Source: Chamaecyparis obtusa (Eukaryota; Streptophyta; Pinopsida; Cupressales; Cupressaceae). Taken from it: a stretch of 64,000 bases of DNA. A model generated the notes under the pieces. That model was not told the DNA's origin. It saw only the letters and a program-made list of their open reading frames with translations, and did no database searches. Both the position numbers and the translations under genes were made by a program. Positions 12,301-22,829 of this stretch are shown here, one piece after another (the stretch's first letter is position 1; the number at the start of each line of letters is the position of its first letter). Where the stretch lies: assembly GCA_027943335.1 (NCBI GenBank), contig BSBK01008853.1, positions 62,001 to 126,000 of the forward strand. The letters run 5' to 3'.

Positions 12301-12640
12301 GTCACTAGAACATTCTGGACCATGACGGACCAAAATGTCCCCAAGGTGCACTAAGCACAATTGGGAAGAGAACTTTCAAGGCTCATATCTCAAACACCGT
12401 GAGAGGTATCAGAAATCCATGAGATGCTACAGGACCACATTTATGAGGCCTACAATAACCTCTCTCTATTTTGGGAGATTTGAATGTTTTTGAATTTGGC
12501 ATGCCAGCCTTGCTTGATGCCAAAACTTGCAGTGAGGGTCAGGTGAAAGTTGCACCACTGGATTTCTTCCAAACCATTCATCTCGGCACCAAATGGACTA
12601 CAAAATTAGCTCTAGTTGTGCAATTAAACACTAGGGAACA
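9350..12640. repeat. 358-bp tandem satellite, about nine copies
   Basis: The landmark TTTGGCAC recurs with GCAC (or GCAT) at 9636, 9994, 10352, 10710, 11067, 11425, 11783, 12141 and 12499, which is a 357-358 bp step. Each unit runs through GCTTGATGCCAAAACTTG, a GGGTTTCTTCCAAACC-like segment, GGACAACCC, GAGTCACTAGAA, CAAAGTGTCCCCAAGGTG and CCTACAATAACCTCT. The array starts and ends part-way through a unit. Copies differ by scattered substitutions, mostly transitions. Open stretches of 60-90 codons recur on both strands, but 358 is not a multiple of three and stops vary, so I do not call them genes. Confidence 0.95.
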
Positions 12641-13857
12641 ATAATGGTTGAAGTTTGTAATCGAATCAATCAATAAAAATAAAGTTCTCTACATTTTTAT
12701 AGTTCTCTATCCCGTGGAATAGTCCAAGCAAGAGTGAATTGATTAGAATAAATCTAATGTTATCTTGGCTTGGTTGTGATATAGGAATGATGTCTTGTGT
12801 TTTTTTACAATTTTATGTAACTATTTCATTGTTTTGAATATCATCAAGATATTAGAATTAACTGATGTCGAGGACATGACTAGCATTGTAGGGACAGTCA
12901 GCATCTAAGTTTGTAGTCAGCCTTATGTAGTGACCCTCCCACCCCTGTGGTGACTGTAACTTGGTGGGAGAGGTCTAAACATGTATATTTCCTTGTATAT
13001 TAGTTGTTGAATGTAGGGAAAGTGGAAGAAGGGGAGAAGAGGCAAAGACATGCCTGGTAAACATACAATGAAAGGGTGCATTTGAAAGCACCAGTATTGG
13101 TTGTGGAATACCCGATGAAGGGAGAGGGCATATGATGATTGAATATTTCTATAGGGATGTATTGGAAGGGTTTAGGACCTTTATAGGGCTTGAGAGTTGC
13201 GGGTAAGGGTAGTTTCCCTAAAACCCTAGGCTATTGACCCTAGAAACAAGGATTTATTTATTTGGGAGCTTGATGAATGGTGGGACTTTAAGAGTTTGAA
13301 GATCTTGTGTTTTGGAAGGTCTAGGAAGACTGTTTCAGGTCTTTGAGTCCTAGAGATAAGCGGGGATAGGAGTTTCTTCTTTGAGCAAGAGATAATTAGG
13401 CCTAGATGGAGACCTAGAGGGTGGAGAAAGTCTTCGCTAGTCAAATGATGAAGGACTAAGATTGAGATGACTTTAGTAACTCTGAAAAGGGTATTAGAAA
13501 ATGTAAATACCTTGTCAGGTTGTTTGGAGATTTCAAGAGTAATTTTCTGATTTTAGTGTTTGTAGGGCTACTAGACAAGCCTAAAAAGGCTATATAAGAT
13601 AAATGGTTGAAGTTGAGGTGATTGGAGTGAATGGAAAGTTGGAACATGGTAAATAGACCATGATAAGATGATCTATGGTGTTGGGATCAAGGTGAGAGGT
13701 CTATTTGGAGTTTTGGTATGGTGTAGGCACTAGGTGCACTAGGTAGCACTCTATTTGACCCTTGAGTTGAGACTAACTCCTTGAGTAGATTCCAAGATGC
13801 TTGTAGAATCCTCAAGTTGAGTTGAGTTCGATGAGGGGATAGTAGAGGGCTCTACAT
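12641..13857. other. Non-coding spacer in DNA transposon
   Basis: About 1.2 kb less AT-rich than its surroundings and richer in G on the plus strand. Short open frames on the minus strand (13226-13444, 13456-13647) have no recognisable features. It may be the 3' region of the plus-strand gene or unrelated insert. Confidence 0.4.
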
Positions 13858-14170
13858 CAAATTTTCTTTGTTGAGAGCATCAAATACACATGAATACAAT
13901 GTAGCACATAAATTTTGAATTCACTTAAATGATGAATTACACGTGTGAACACACGTAGCACATAAAGTGTACACATAAATTTGATTAAGTCATGAAGCAT
14001 ACATGTAGCACATATTTTATAAAGCATACCACATGAATTCACTTAAGTCATGCACGTAGCCCATACACATGAATTTAGGTTATGAAGAATGTACTTGAAC
14101 ATACATGAATGTACTTAAGGCATAAATCATACACATGAGTACATACACACGAGCATATTTACATACTAAC
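13858..14170. repeat. Degenerate short tandem repeats
   Basis: Imperfect recurrences of ACATGAATTCACTTAAGTCAT and GTAGCACATA phrases, with unit length roughly 40-60 bp. They lie just beyond the last exon of the minus-strand transposon gene, in its presumed 3' region. Confidence 0.6.
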
Positions 14171-14369
14171 AATGAATAAATGAACACACAATTAATAAAT
14201 TGGATCGAATATCAAGTTTCATATATATCAAAATGAACAATAATTTTGTACATATTTACATGTCGACATATCTAGATACAATGTGGCATACACCATCTCA
14301 AAATGTGTCATATGATATCTCAAAATAAGAAGTTCAACTACAAAATTTTCTAGGACATCCTATTCTACT

Positions 14370-16700
14370 AGTGGATCATCAAAATGTAGCCTATTTGAAG
14401 TACTCTTTGGCTCTGATGGATCTTGCATTCAAACACAAAAGTGAAACCCCAAGTTAGATTAAAATTGAGAATCATAGTCAACAATAATAAATAAAATTTA
14501 AACTAAAATTGAACTCTCACATACCTCACCTCTATGTCTCCTCCCGTGGACAGGAGACCTAATATATATCCTTGGTAGTGCAAGAACAATGCCACTAATG
14601 TCAACTCCGACCTATATATGTTTGCAAACATGAGATTGATCTATGAGTTATACTATTTAATGTTAAATACTTGGTAGAAAATATATGTTTACAAAATAAT
14701 TGAATTAACATTAAAACTTACCTATGTTGAACTTTCTTTAGGAAATGTTGGTTGATTCATCAACGATACAAACCCTTGGCGTTCTACCTCTCTCAAACTA
14801 GGAGTGACCTACAAAACTCAAACTGATACTTCATACTATCATAACTTGATCATATTATATATACTTGATAGTAAAATACACACAAATAACTTTAGAAATA
14901 TATGTACCGTGGGGCTATCACTGCGAATGGATATGCTAGTGACTCTATCATGACGATAGGGTCTCACGACATCATTAGATGCCACTCTCTATCAAAGAAA
15001 CCATGTAAATTAAAAATGAGTACACACAACTGACAAGTATACATGTATGCATAAACAAACTAAATTAATTAATTACCTTTCCCTTGTCAATGCCTGACAC
15101 CTACACCCCCTCACATTGCCCCCCGGTGGCAACTGGTGACACTTGCATCAATATGTAATAAGATGATCATAAAAATTAGAAAGCAATGTACATATACTAT
15201 TATAATAATTTAAGGAAACCAAAGAGTACACTAAAACATATGTCCATGGAACTGTCAAGGCCAAATGATATTGCCGAAAGCGTGGACCCCTCCACCTGTG
15301 TCATCTCCTCCTTTGTCATCAACTGAACATAAATGTAACACATAAAATAAATAAGTAGGAAATTATTATAAGAAAATTATACTAAAAATATGAAAGATAA
15401 AATTTAAATACAATGTAAAAAGTGAATTGTTTACCCTTACCATAACAGTAGGAGTCCATGGCTATGTATGCCCCTAATGCACATCTTCATGAGGTGCTTC
15501 AATGCATGTAGTGTGCTATGTAGAATCATCCACGTTGAAGATGTAATTATATGCATCACTATAATTTAGGGGACCTAAGCACAAATTCATTCACATAAGT
15601 GTGGGGCACACAAACATGTGAGCTTGTGGAGGATGTGGAAGGGCCAGAAGCATCAGAATGAGGAGGCAACAATGACGTGCTCTGCATAACTAGCAGATCA
15701 CTCAAGGTGTGAATGGCTCGAATAGTCTGTGAGTCGGCCTCAGCAATAATGTCAGGATGTTGCACTGTGGGAGGTGGTGAAATCTTGGGAGGGGGGACAT
15801 ATGTTTGATATTTCCCTCATTGTGCCCATGGCCTATCCTAGGGAGTGCCTAAACCTACACCCTAGTTTGGTCTCATACTCCAATAATTGGCCTTGTGACC
15901 GAGCACAAATTCAGCATACTATTTTTTAATAAAATAAAATGGGACATCCAAATTGCTGTGAGGTGGTCTATCAAAAACCATCCACCAGCAGTCTCAAAAT
16001 TTGTCACGTATTGTACTATTTGTGCACTAACAACTAGGTTTTTTTAGGGTCCACTTTTAGACCAGTTTTAGGATCTACAAAAATATTGCATATGTCATGT
16101 TTTGTTATGTTTAGGTTCATGACTTGATCATAGTCAAGCCCATCGTCAAACTGGGTGTGCATGGAATCACGCCAAAGAAGTGCAACACAATGTTGCTCTA
16201 TAAGTTTCTCCATGTTTTCAATAATTGAGTTCAATGTCGTAAACATGGGGCACAATGTAGGGATATTGGCATAGGTGGTTTGAAATCCTCTAAGTTCATT
16301 TAGATTATCTCCTATTAGATCCTCTAAATGGTGAGGGTTTGTGACTAGTATGTCTTCTAGAAGTGGAGGATTGTTGGGAGGTGGTTCTGGATTGTTTGTG
16401 GGATCATTAGGAGGGTTTTCTGATTACAATTAAAAAACAAATAGATAATTACAATGAATTTAAAAAAACAATACAAAAACTCATTTAAATGGGCTAATTT
16501 TTATATAAAAAACTATAAATTTCTATTAAAAAATAATAAAAACAATTAAAAAAATAAAAATTTGAAGATTGGACTTACCTTAGATTAAAGAAAAATTGGA
16601 TAGGGGATTCCAAACTGAATATCTGAAAGCCCTAGTGGTGTTCACGTTTTCATAGTGAAAATGTTGAATGCGGATGGGGTATACAAATTTATAATTACTG
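14370..16700 (-). pseudogene. Multi-exon gene of unknown function inside the DNA transposon
   Basis: A minus-strand gene can be followed through GT-AG junctions: a leader exon ending at 16579 (donor GTAAGT), a long exon 16419-15441 (donor GTAAGG), then short exons 15322-15240, 15141-15077, 14986-14918, 14818-14722 and 14611-14525, and a poorly defined last exon near 14420-14370. The frame is kept across junctions, for example exon 15141-15077 into 14986-14918. The long exon starts Pro/Asn-rich, then has a LNSIIENMEK-like helix, a VDPKTGLKVDPKK segment, a GGWF-IDHL segment and a Pro/Ser/Thr-rich tail. It is dead: a 7-T run at 16039-16045 (plus strand) shifts the frame, several TAG/TGA stops follow, and one ends exon 14818-14722. 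I do not recognise the family. Confidence 0.55.
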
Positions 16701-16770
16701 GAAAATATCGGATATCTGATATTATCAGATATCCAATAATATTAGATATTTGATTAAGCCTTTGCTTTGG
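16695..16770 (-). repeat. Right subterminal GATATCC palindrome cluster
   Basis: An inverted counterpart of the left cluster, with GGATATCTGATATTATC and further ATATCC units. It lies about 135 bp from the right terminus, whereas the left cluster lies about 800 bp from its terminus. About 0.65 kb of extra sequence (6046-6790) therefore separates the left TIR and cluster. Confidence 0.65.
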
Positions 16771-16871
16771 CTTTTGGCTTGGCCAGGTGTACTGACACCC
16801 AGGCCTACTAAAAAGTCAACAAATGCATTTGTGCGCTTTTGGATGAGTGAAAATGGGTTTTTTTCACATCA

Positions 16872-16906
16872 CCACTTTTTGGCATACCATCATCCTGCAC
16901 ATACCC
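16872..16906 (-). repeat. Right terminal inverted repeat
   Basis: Read on the minus strand it starts GGGTATGTGCAGGATGATGG, matching the left terminus. TTAT follows at 16907-16910 on the plus strand. The homology fades after about 35 bp and resumes at the subterminal GATATCC block. Confidence 0.85.
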
Positions 16907-16910
16907 TTAT

Positions 16911-17820
16911 ACTCATTAGCATAAACTCAAGTTCATATATAACAATCACATGTATACCCTAGAAGGTGATAAGTACTTAAATAGTTATTTTCAAAATGAA
17001 CTATAATTCAAATCTCCTTTATAGTCTACTATTCCTTAATCAATAAAATTTGATACACCATCTCCTACTCCCTAAGAAATTCTTTTAGACAAAAATTTGG
17101 ACATTACACCATATTTCATGGGAGAATATGAAGTTCTTAAATTTAAACCTAAAATCAAATCCTTCAAGGGGCCTAGTATGTCACTTGTTCAACCAAATCC
17201 TATATCAATTCCAACTTCTTCTTCTTCTTCTAACATGTGTCTTGATGATGATTAAGGCTCTTTAGAATTTAATGCAATTAAGAATAAGAGTCAACCCTCC
17301 CTTCTTGACATTTCAACATTCACTGAGACTCATAATTTAGAATTGGAAAAGCATTGTGGAGTTAGTTTTAAAATTCTTTCTAAACATGGACATGGTTTAG
17401 GATGTGTGAAATTAAGATTGAATTAACATGAGAAATATAAATCGCACTTTTCTAAAGAGGGTTTAGGTTTCCAACCTCCTTTTCTGATGTCCTACATCTA
17501 TGTCTTCTATTCCAACTTGAAATTACAATAAGATAGAGTTTTTTTCAACCTTATTCATGCTTAGTTGATTACCAAGTACAAATGAAGAATTAAATGTAGA
17601 CAAGATCTTGAGATTTCCCTTTTTGTATGTATAATTAATTCCATGATCACTCTACTAATGAATGTCAATATTTTCATATTAAAATTCAAAAACTCATTGA
17701 TTATGGGATCATTCAAGTAGCATGTGACAATGAGTGGAATATTTGTCATGATCATTCTAAATAACATCTAAGTTCCTATTGTGTTTCTCCTCACCATGTG
17801 ACATAAAGGTATCTTATCTT
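16911..17820 (+). pseudogene. Protease C-terminus and G-patch-like linker of gypsy polyprotein
   Basis: Directly after the TTAT duplication the gypsy frame resumes: a stop stands where a Gln is usual, then HKLKFIYNN and TLEGD, the normal continuation of a Tat-type retropepsin after its AIP segment. About 400 bp on, KHGHGLG (near 17390) and KEGLGF (near 17460) match the G-patch motif and GLG-Y motif known between protease and RT in this lineage. Further on, DHSTNEC followed by IQKLIDYGII (near 17650-17710) resembles the H-T-E-C zinc-knuckle-like segment usually found in gag. The region has multiple stops and frameshifts and ends before any RT. Confidence 0.6.
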
Positions 17821-17888
17821 TTAGGGGCTCAATATGTCATTCATGGTGGTACAATTTTGGGTACAATCATACTCAACAATTATCATAA

Positions 17889-18162
17889 TATTAAAAATAT
17901 GGGATGAGATAGACAAAAACTATAATAATTAAAAACAAGATAATAGTACTTCTTCATATTCAATAAAATATGTCACATTTATATAGGAGTTTAATCTCCT
18001 ACATTATAGGAAACTCCCAAAACAACTTTGCCAAATATATTAACTTTTTTAACAACTCAACACATTCATACCTCTAATATATTAACCTACTTAACAACCT
18101 ATAAAAAAATATTTATTTTATGCATATTACTACATGCATCCTATGATGCAATATTCCTAACA
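17889..18162 (-). repeat. 3' LTR of gag-only copia-type element
   Basis: A 274-bp copy. On the minus strand it begins TGTTAGGAATATTGC and ends ...CCCATATTTTTAATA (originally CTAACA). It matches 22585-22829 over about 245 bp with scattered differences. Confidence 0.8.
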
Positions 18163-18170
18163 CCCCACCA
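18163..18170 (-). promoter_or_regulatory. Polypurine tract of gag-only copia-type element
   Basis: TGGTGGGG on the minus strand abuts the TGTTAGG start of the 3' LTR. This is the expected place for plus-strand priming. Confidence 0.6.
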
Positions 18171-18299
18171 TATTGCATCATTATCCAAATGGGGAGTAAA
18201 CCAACAATACTTTATGACCATGTTTCATCATAAGGTAAGAGTAGTGACATACACATGTACTCATGGAAAGCAATGATATAACTAGCTTTACCATACTTA

Positions 18300-18600
18300 T
18301 TTTACTTTCAGCCAAGGATAGGGACAAATACATCTACCAAATGGAACTAAGGATAGGGACTAATACACCTAGCCAAGGTATTAAATCATGTTTGGATAGG
18401 GACAAAAAAATCCATCTAAAATCAAGGTCATGAATAGGGACACACACATCTTCTCACAATAATTATGACTAGGGAAAAACACATCCAATCATAATTACCA
18501 CCTCATGTGACTAGGGAAAAACACATCCAATCACTTAGATTATATTTCAAGTGGGGAAAAGAACATCCATTCACATATTGTAACCAAGAGTTTTGATTTA
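18300..18600. repeat. Degenerate minisatellite in copia-type 3' region
   Basis: Six to eight imperfect copies of a phrase like GATAGGGACAAATACATC or GACTAGGGAAAAACACATCC, spaced roughly 30-60 bp. They occupy the place where pol would stand in an autonomous element. Confidence 0.65.
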
Positions 18601-19017
18601 GGACAAGCACTTCCAATCACATACAAGCTTTTGATATGATTTCTAGAAAATATCTTCCTCCTCACTATTTTTGTGTGGACGGTCTTTGATAGCCACCTCA
18701 AAAAGGAATTCTTCATCATCATCTATAGTTAATACCTTAGCTTTATTTAACTTTCAATCAAGAAGATCCTTGGCACACTAAGTGTAATTAATAAAAATGT
18801 ATCCCTTTTTCTTGCAATAGCAGTACAAAATTCTATCCTTTAAAAAATGATATCCCTTTGATGTAGAAGAACTAGATTTGGAGGAATGGTTAGCCCTATT
18901 TTTTTTATACATTGTTGTTTCCTCTATAGTTAAGTCAATTTTATTAGTTCCTTCATCAATCAAAGTAGATATTATTTCTTCTGGGGTAGCATCTACTTTA
19001 TTTAATGTGAAAACAAT
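18600..19017 (-). pseudogene. Copia gag, C-terminal part, split by LINE
   Basis: Minus-strand frame with FTLNKVDATPEEIIS-TLI, the segment that normally follows the capsid-like UBN2 region. It continues through a Ser-rich linker to a damaged zinc knuckle (CYCKKKGYIF, its His and last Cys both changed to Tyr) and an acidic LTIDDDEEF tail. The N-terminal part lies at 21095-21570, beyond the LINE. Scattered stops follow. This Gag is not functional. Confidence 0.65.
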
Positions 19018-21095
19018 ATTTTTAATTAATGTAAAAGAAATTTTTAAAGGGGCCCCAAACCCTTCATAGACAAATTTTGAATGGATCTAGAACCCAAGAT
19101 TTAAGAAATTGTCACTAGAAAATAATCATGAAGGAATCAAACAACCAAAGGCATAAGAGTCCACAAGACTTCCAAGTGGAAAGTCAAATGACTCCCACAA
19201 ACAAAGACTTACATAAGATATTACAAGAAATCCCACAAAAAGGAAGATGGGGGTTTTATCAACAGGCTCCCACAACCTAAAACAAACGTTGCACAAAAGA
19301 CCAACCTGCAACCAAGAACTAAAAAGATCAAAGAAGTCTATAAACCCAAACCCATATACAAAACCCGTTAAGATTTACCTTTATCTCTGCCCTTTTTGGA
19401 TCGAACGATCATCAAAAGAGGGCATATATGCCTTGGATTTTTTCTTTCTCACTGAAATCCAACCCTCTTCCACCTTGGCAGACATATCCTACCAAGCCAA
19501 TGAATCCAATGCTGGAGTTCCAACACCCTAAGAAGGAAGACCAGTAACACCCTCAGGAAAATCAAAAACATGGCTAGCAATAGCCTGAGAGATAGGGCCA
19601 ATAGATAAAGCAACAAATCCAACACCAGACCTATCACTAGAAGAAAAATCTTGAGACACAATCAGTGTAGAAACAACAACACCAACCAACCCATAGGTGC
19701 AAAACATCAAGTCAGCCAATGAAGAAGTAGTTGGGCACAAAGAACTATTCACGACAACCTCCCTAAGAGAATCCACCCCAGCGTGAGCCACTAGAGTAGA
19801 GGCCTCAACATTCCTACCAGCAAAATATAGAACCATCAAAGGAGGAGGAGAAGAACACAAAGGATCATGTACAACGACCTAGTAGAAACTCTTTTTTTTC
19901 AATCATATAATGATGCACTAAGGCACTATTCCACCATGAAGCAGCAACCATCTTTTCTCAAATCCACACTGAGCTTCCACATGCCAATTTTTGAAGCATC
20001 TTGTCCACCTGAAGGAATCCCTTCAAAGTCCAAAGTTTAAACCCATCTTATTTTAGAAGATTTAATTAAAATTTCTATAGGAAACCCCTTAGAGAGGTCC
20101 ATGTCTACCAGAATATGTGCATAAGTAGAATGAAGAATTTTAGATGAATCATCATCCACCATTAGAAAGTCTCCATGTGAATTCCCAACCTCCTCAAGAA
20201 GAGAGTCTACACATAAGTGAAGAATCGTATTGAATGTTTTAGAAGAAGGGTTGAAATCAACATACCAAGGCTTAACCACGATCATAAATCTTTCCTCCCA
20301 GCTAAAGAAATGGTCACACAACATTTTTTTCTATCTTCAACATCTTCAAATTTAGCAACAAAATAACCTTTATCCATAGGGAAAATGTTCACAGTACCAG
20401 TGAGAAGGGGCACCCAATGTTGAGTGATCCAAGCATGCAGTTTTGGGAGGCTTGGCCAAAACCCTCAGAACCTAAAGATCAAGGCATGGACAGAAAATAG
20501 AGAAGTTATGGTCTATGTGCTCCTTTGTCTCCTTATCTAGCACAACACATAAAGGATTAGAAATAGGGACAAACCCTCAATCAACAACCTTCTTCTTCAT
20601 ATTTGAAACCCTAGCATCAACAAAAACATCCACCACCACTACACAAGGATTCTTTCCACCTGAATCCTTAGAAAAAGAGGGAGCAATAGGAATTTATGAA
20701 CCAATAGAAACAACATCCCCAACCAAAAAACTAGAGGAGGCCTGATATTATTCAATAGAGACCAAAGAAGATGACCCCTAATAGGAGAAGTTGGTGCAGA
20801 CCCAAGCCTAGTAGGCCCAAAGGAAAGAGCAGGATGAGTAGAACGGGAAGAGGCCCCAATAATAGACTTGGAACTACTAAAAACTGAATAAGCGGGAAGG
20901 CCTATGGAATCTAGTGACAAACAAACATGAGGATCGACAGAAACCCTAGCTGAAAGCCCTGTATCATGACCAGTTGCCAAAAAAGGGGGATCAACAACAT
21001 TCAAATTGAGAGAATACAACTATTCATAGGGAGTCCAAGAGAAACCCTAGTGGTACCAATGTGATGAGAGCCATCATGATTAGAGACATCGCAAA
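19018..21095 (-). mobile_element. LINE fragment: ORF1 joined to 3' UTR, no ORF2
   Basis: Inserted within the copia gag in the same orientation. The 3' end, GGTTTGGGGCCCCTTTAAA followed by TTCTTTTAC and an A-rich tail near 19018, closely matches the 3' end of a second copy near 62438. Upstream is a LINE ORF1 remnant. The element is only about 2.1 kb and has no endonuclease or RT, so it is internally deleted or belongs to a non-autonomous lineage. I could not define a target-site duplication. Confidence 0.65.
19528..21019 (-). pseudogene. LINE ORF1 (DUF4283-type RNA-binding protein) remnant
   Basis: The N-terminal part (21019-20745) is Ser/Pro-rich (LSFGPTRLGSAPTSP). Then comes a DUF4283-like domain: HAWITQHWVPLL-G then KGYFVAKFEDVEDR (about 20440-20340), a frameshift at a run of A near 20330, PWYVDFNPSSKTF and GNSHGDFLMVDD, then VDMDLSKGFP and TLDFEGIP, after which a CCHC knuckle should follow but its cysteines are gone (FEGIPSGGQDASKIG). 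A loosely conserved tail extends to about 19528. In plant LINEs this protein binds the element's RNA. Stops and shifts make it inactive. Confidence 0.65.
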
Positions 21096-21575
21096 CTAGG
21101 AAGCATGTTATTTAACAAAATAGTTTTTGAATTATCATTATCTATTTTAGCATTTATCTCACCTAGTTTATTCAATAGGGAGAAAAACTTACTAATATGT
21201 TGAACAATGTTATCACCTTCCATCATTTTTAGCCCAAACAATTTATACTTTAAATTCATCTTTGCACTCATTTCTTTTTCTCCAAGAAAAACATGCAAAC
21301 TATCTCTCACTTCCTTTGAGGTCTTTGTTAAGCTGATATGGTGGAGGAATGCATATGATAGTGTAAGACCAGTCAAATCTATTGCTCTTCAATCCTTCAT
21401 AGTGCACTTTTCACTTTCATCAACATCAATTGGCCTTGTTGTTGCTCCACTTACTATATCCCACATACCCTTTTCAATAAAAGTCAGCTGTAATTTGGTT
21501 TTCTATGTGTATAATTTTGAACCTTCAAAGTTTTCTATTAACATACTATTTTTCTCCATTAAAAAAAACATTTAA
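21096..21575 (-). pseudogene. Copia gag, N-terminal part
   Basis: Starts with MEKNSMLIENFEGSKLY near 21559 and carries the UBN2-type gag core: LQLTFIEKGMWDIV, a stretch ending LTLSYAFLHHI, then KMNLKYKLFGLKMMEGDNI and KLGEINAKID. It ends at LLNNMLPSLR, where the LINE begins; the sequel FTLNKVDA is at about 19017. At least two TAG stops stand where Trp or Gln is expected. UBN2-type Gag forms the copia virus-like particle. Confidence 0.7.
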
Positions 21576-22567
21576 CCCCCATAATCTATAGAAAACCAAA
21601 GATGTTAGAATCCACCAATAATGCACTATTAACATTTTTGCAAATTTGTATATATAGAGACACTTTGATGTACACTGCATTATTGAAATATTGAAGTCAC
21701 AATTATTTGACGATAAAAAGTACTACAAGTTTAACTCTAGGCCAAAATAAAATTATGCACTCAAACTTAAGATAATGCCCACTTGTCCATACAAGGAGAG
21801 CACATAAATAAGTCTCAAACCAATAGATACAAAACCAACAAGAATAATTTCCATGTATCAGCAACAATGGTGCCTAAGGGATTCATTCCAATTTTAGTTA
21901 TCCTTCGAACTTGGCCTAAAACTTTCAATATTCACTTTAGTTTCATCTTCATGAGTTTCACCGGTGCACAAATTTAGTCATTTGTTGGGCTACTATGCAT
22001 ATAACTGTTCTCTTCTTTGGTAGTAATTTTTATAGCCAAATCAATTGTGACTTCAACCACCTCCCTATGTTATGTTACGCAGTGAAAACTAAATTCACAT
22101 CTTTTCTCCATAATGAAGACTATTTTATAAATTAAAAAAACTTCCTCGTGCTTGAAAAGAATGCAATGCTTGTAGATCCAAACATGAATTTTGTGATCTT
22201 GATGGATCTTCCAATAATAAAATGATACTTTGGTCAAACCATGCAAGAAGGTATGTGAACCTTCCAATAAATAATTAGGGCACCAAATGTTGTCAAAAGT
22301 GTATGCTTGCAAATTAAAGAAACGATGATTAAACATAAATTGGGCTTGATAAACTTCAAATCACTAGCCAAGAATAAACTCATCTAAAAATAATCTAAAG
22401 CTCCAAATGCACCTTTGAGCCAAAAATAAATAAAAATAAAAAAATTGATCTAGACTCCACCAAACAAATTACATTGCTTAATAATAATCAATGCCATTAC
22501 AATTGGGTTTCCAAAAACTATAGATCTCTGCATAATTATTTTTGCAACCTTAAGTTTTTCCCTCATC
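21576..22567 (-). other. Leader of copia-type element, no gene
   Basis: About 1 kb between the primer site and the gag start on the minus strand. There is no credible frame. A long leader of this kind is common in gag-only derivatives. Confidence 0.45.
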
Positions 22568-22584
22568 TTCTTGCTCTACTACCA
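22568..22584 (-). promoter_or_regulatory. Primer binding site of copia-type element
   Basis: Minus strand reads TGGTAGTAGAGCAAGAA directly after the LTR end CTAACA. It is close to the tRNA-iMet complement TGGTATCAGAGC used by most plant copia elements. Confidence 0.65.
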
Positions 22585-22829
22585 TGTTAGAAATATGGGT
22601 TGAGATAGGCACAAGCTAGAATAATTAATACAGAGTATTTGTACTTCTTAATGTTTAATAAAACACATCACACTCTTACATTATAGGAAACTCCTATATC
22701 AACTTTTCCAAATAAATTAAGTTGTTTTAACAACTCAACACATCTATGCCTCTAATATATTAATGTACTTAAAAAACTATAACAAATCTATTTATTTTAT
22801 GCATAATTATTGTATTCATCCTATGATGC
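22585..22829 (-). repeat. 5' LTR of gag-only copia-type element, truncated
   Basis: Matches 17889-18149 but lacks the outermost ~13 bp (the TGTTAGGAATATT start on the minus strand). Different sequence begins abruptly at 22830. Confidence 0.75.

Larger units (their letters stand above)
6011..16906 (+). mobile_element. 10.9-kb DNA transposon, possibly Sola-like, in the gypsy protease gene
   Basis: Terminal inverted repeats begin GGGTATGTGCAGGAT on both strands (6011-6045 and 16872-16906). They are bordered by a 4-bp direct repeat, TTAT (6007-6010 and 16907-16910). Subterminal inverted repeats rich in GATATCC lie at 6808-6885 and 16695-16770. Inside are a plus-strand transposase-like gene remnant, a 358-bp tandem array and a minus-strand multi-exon gene remnant. 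The insertion is clean: the gypsy protease frame reads on across the ends. Sola elements are known for 4-bp target duplications and DDD transposases; the assignment rests on that and on a remembered resemblance, so it is tentative. Confidence 0.75.
17889..22829 (-). mobile_element. Non-autonomous Ty1/copia-type element, gag only
   Basis: Two LTR copies (17889-18162 and 22585-22829) flank a minus-strand gag. The primer site (plus 22568-22584) lies beside the right LTR and the polypurine tract (18163-18170) beside the left one, which sets the orientation. Between gag and the 3' LTR there is only a degenerate repeat region: no protease, integrase or RT. The gag is split by a LINE fragment at 19018-21095. 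The outer end of the right LTR is missing, so no target duplication can be checked. Its host is the gypsy element. Confidence 0.75.

Noticed and set aside
19126..19531. Open frames on both strands in the LINE 3' region
   Set aside because: They lie in the presumed LINE 3' untranslated region with no recognisable domain.
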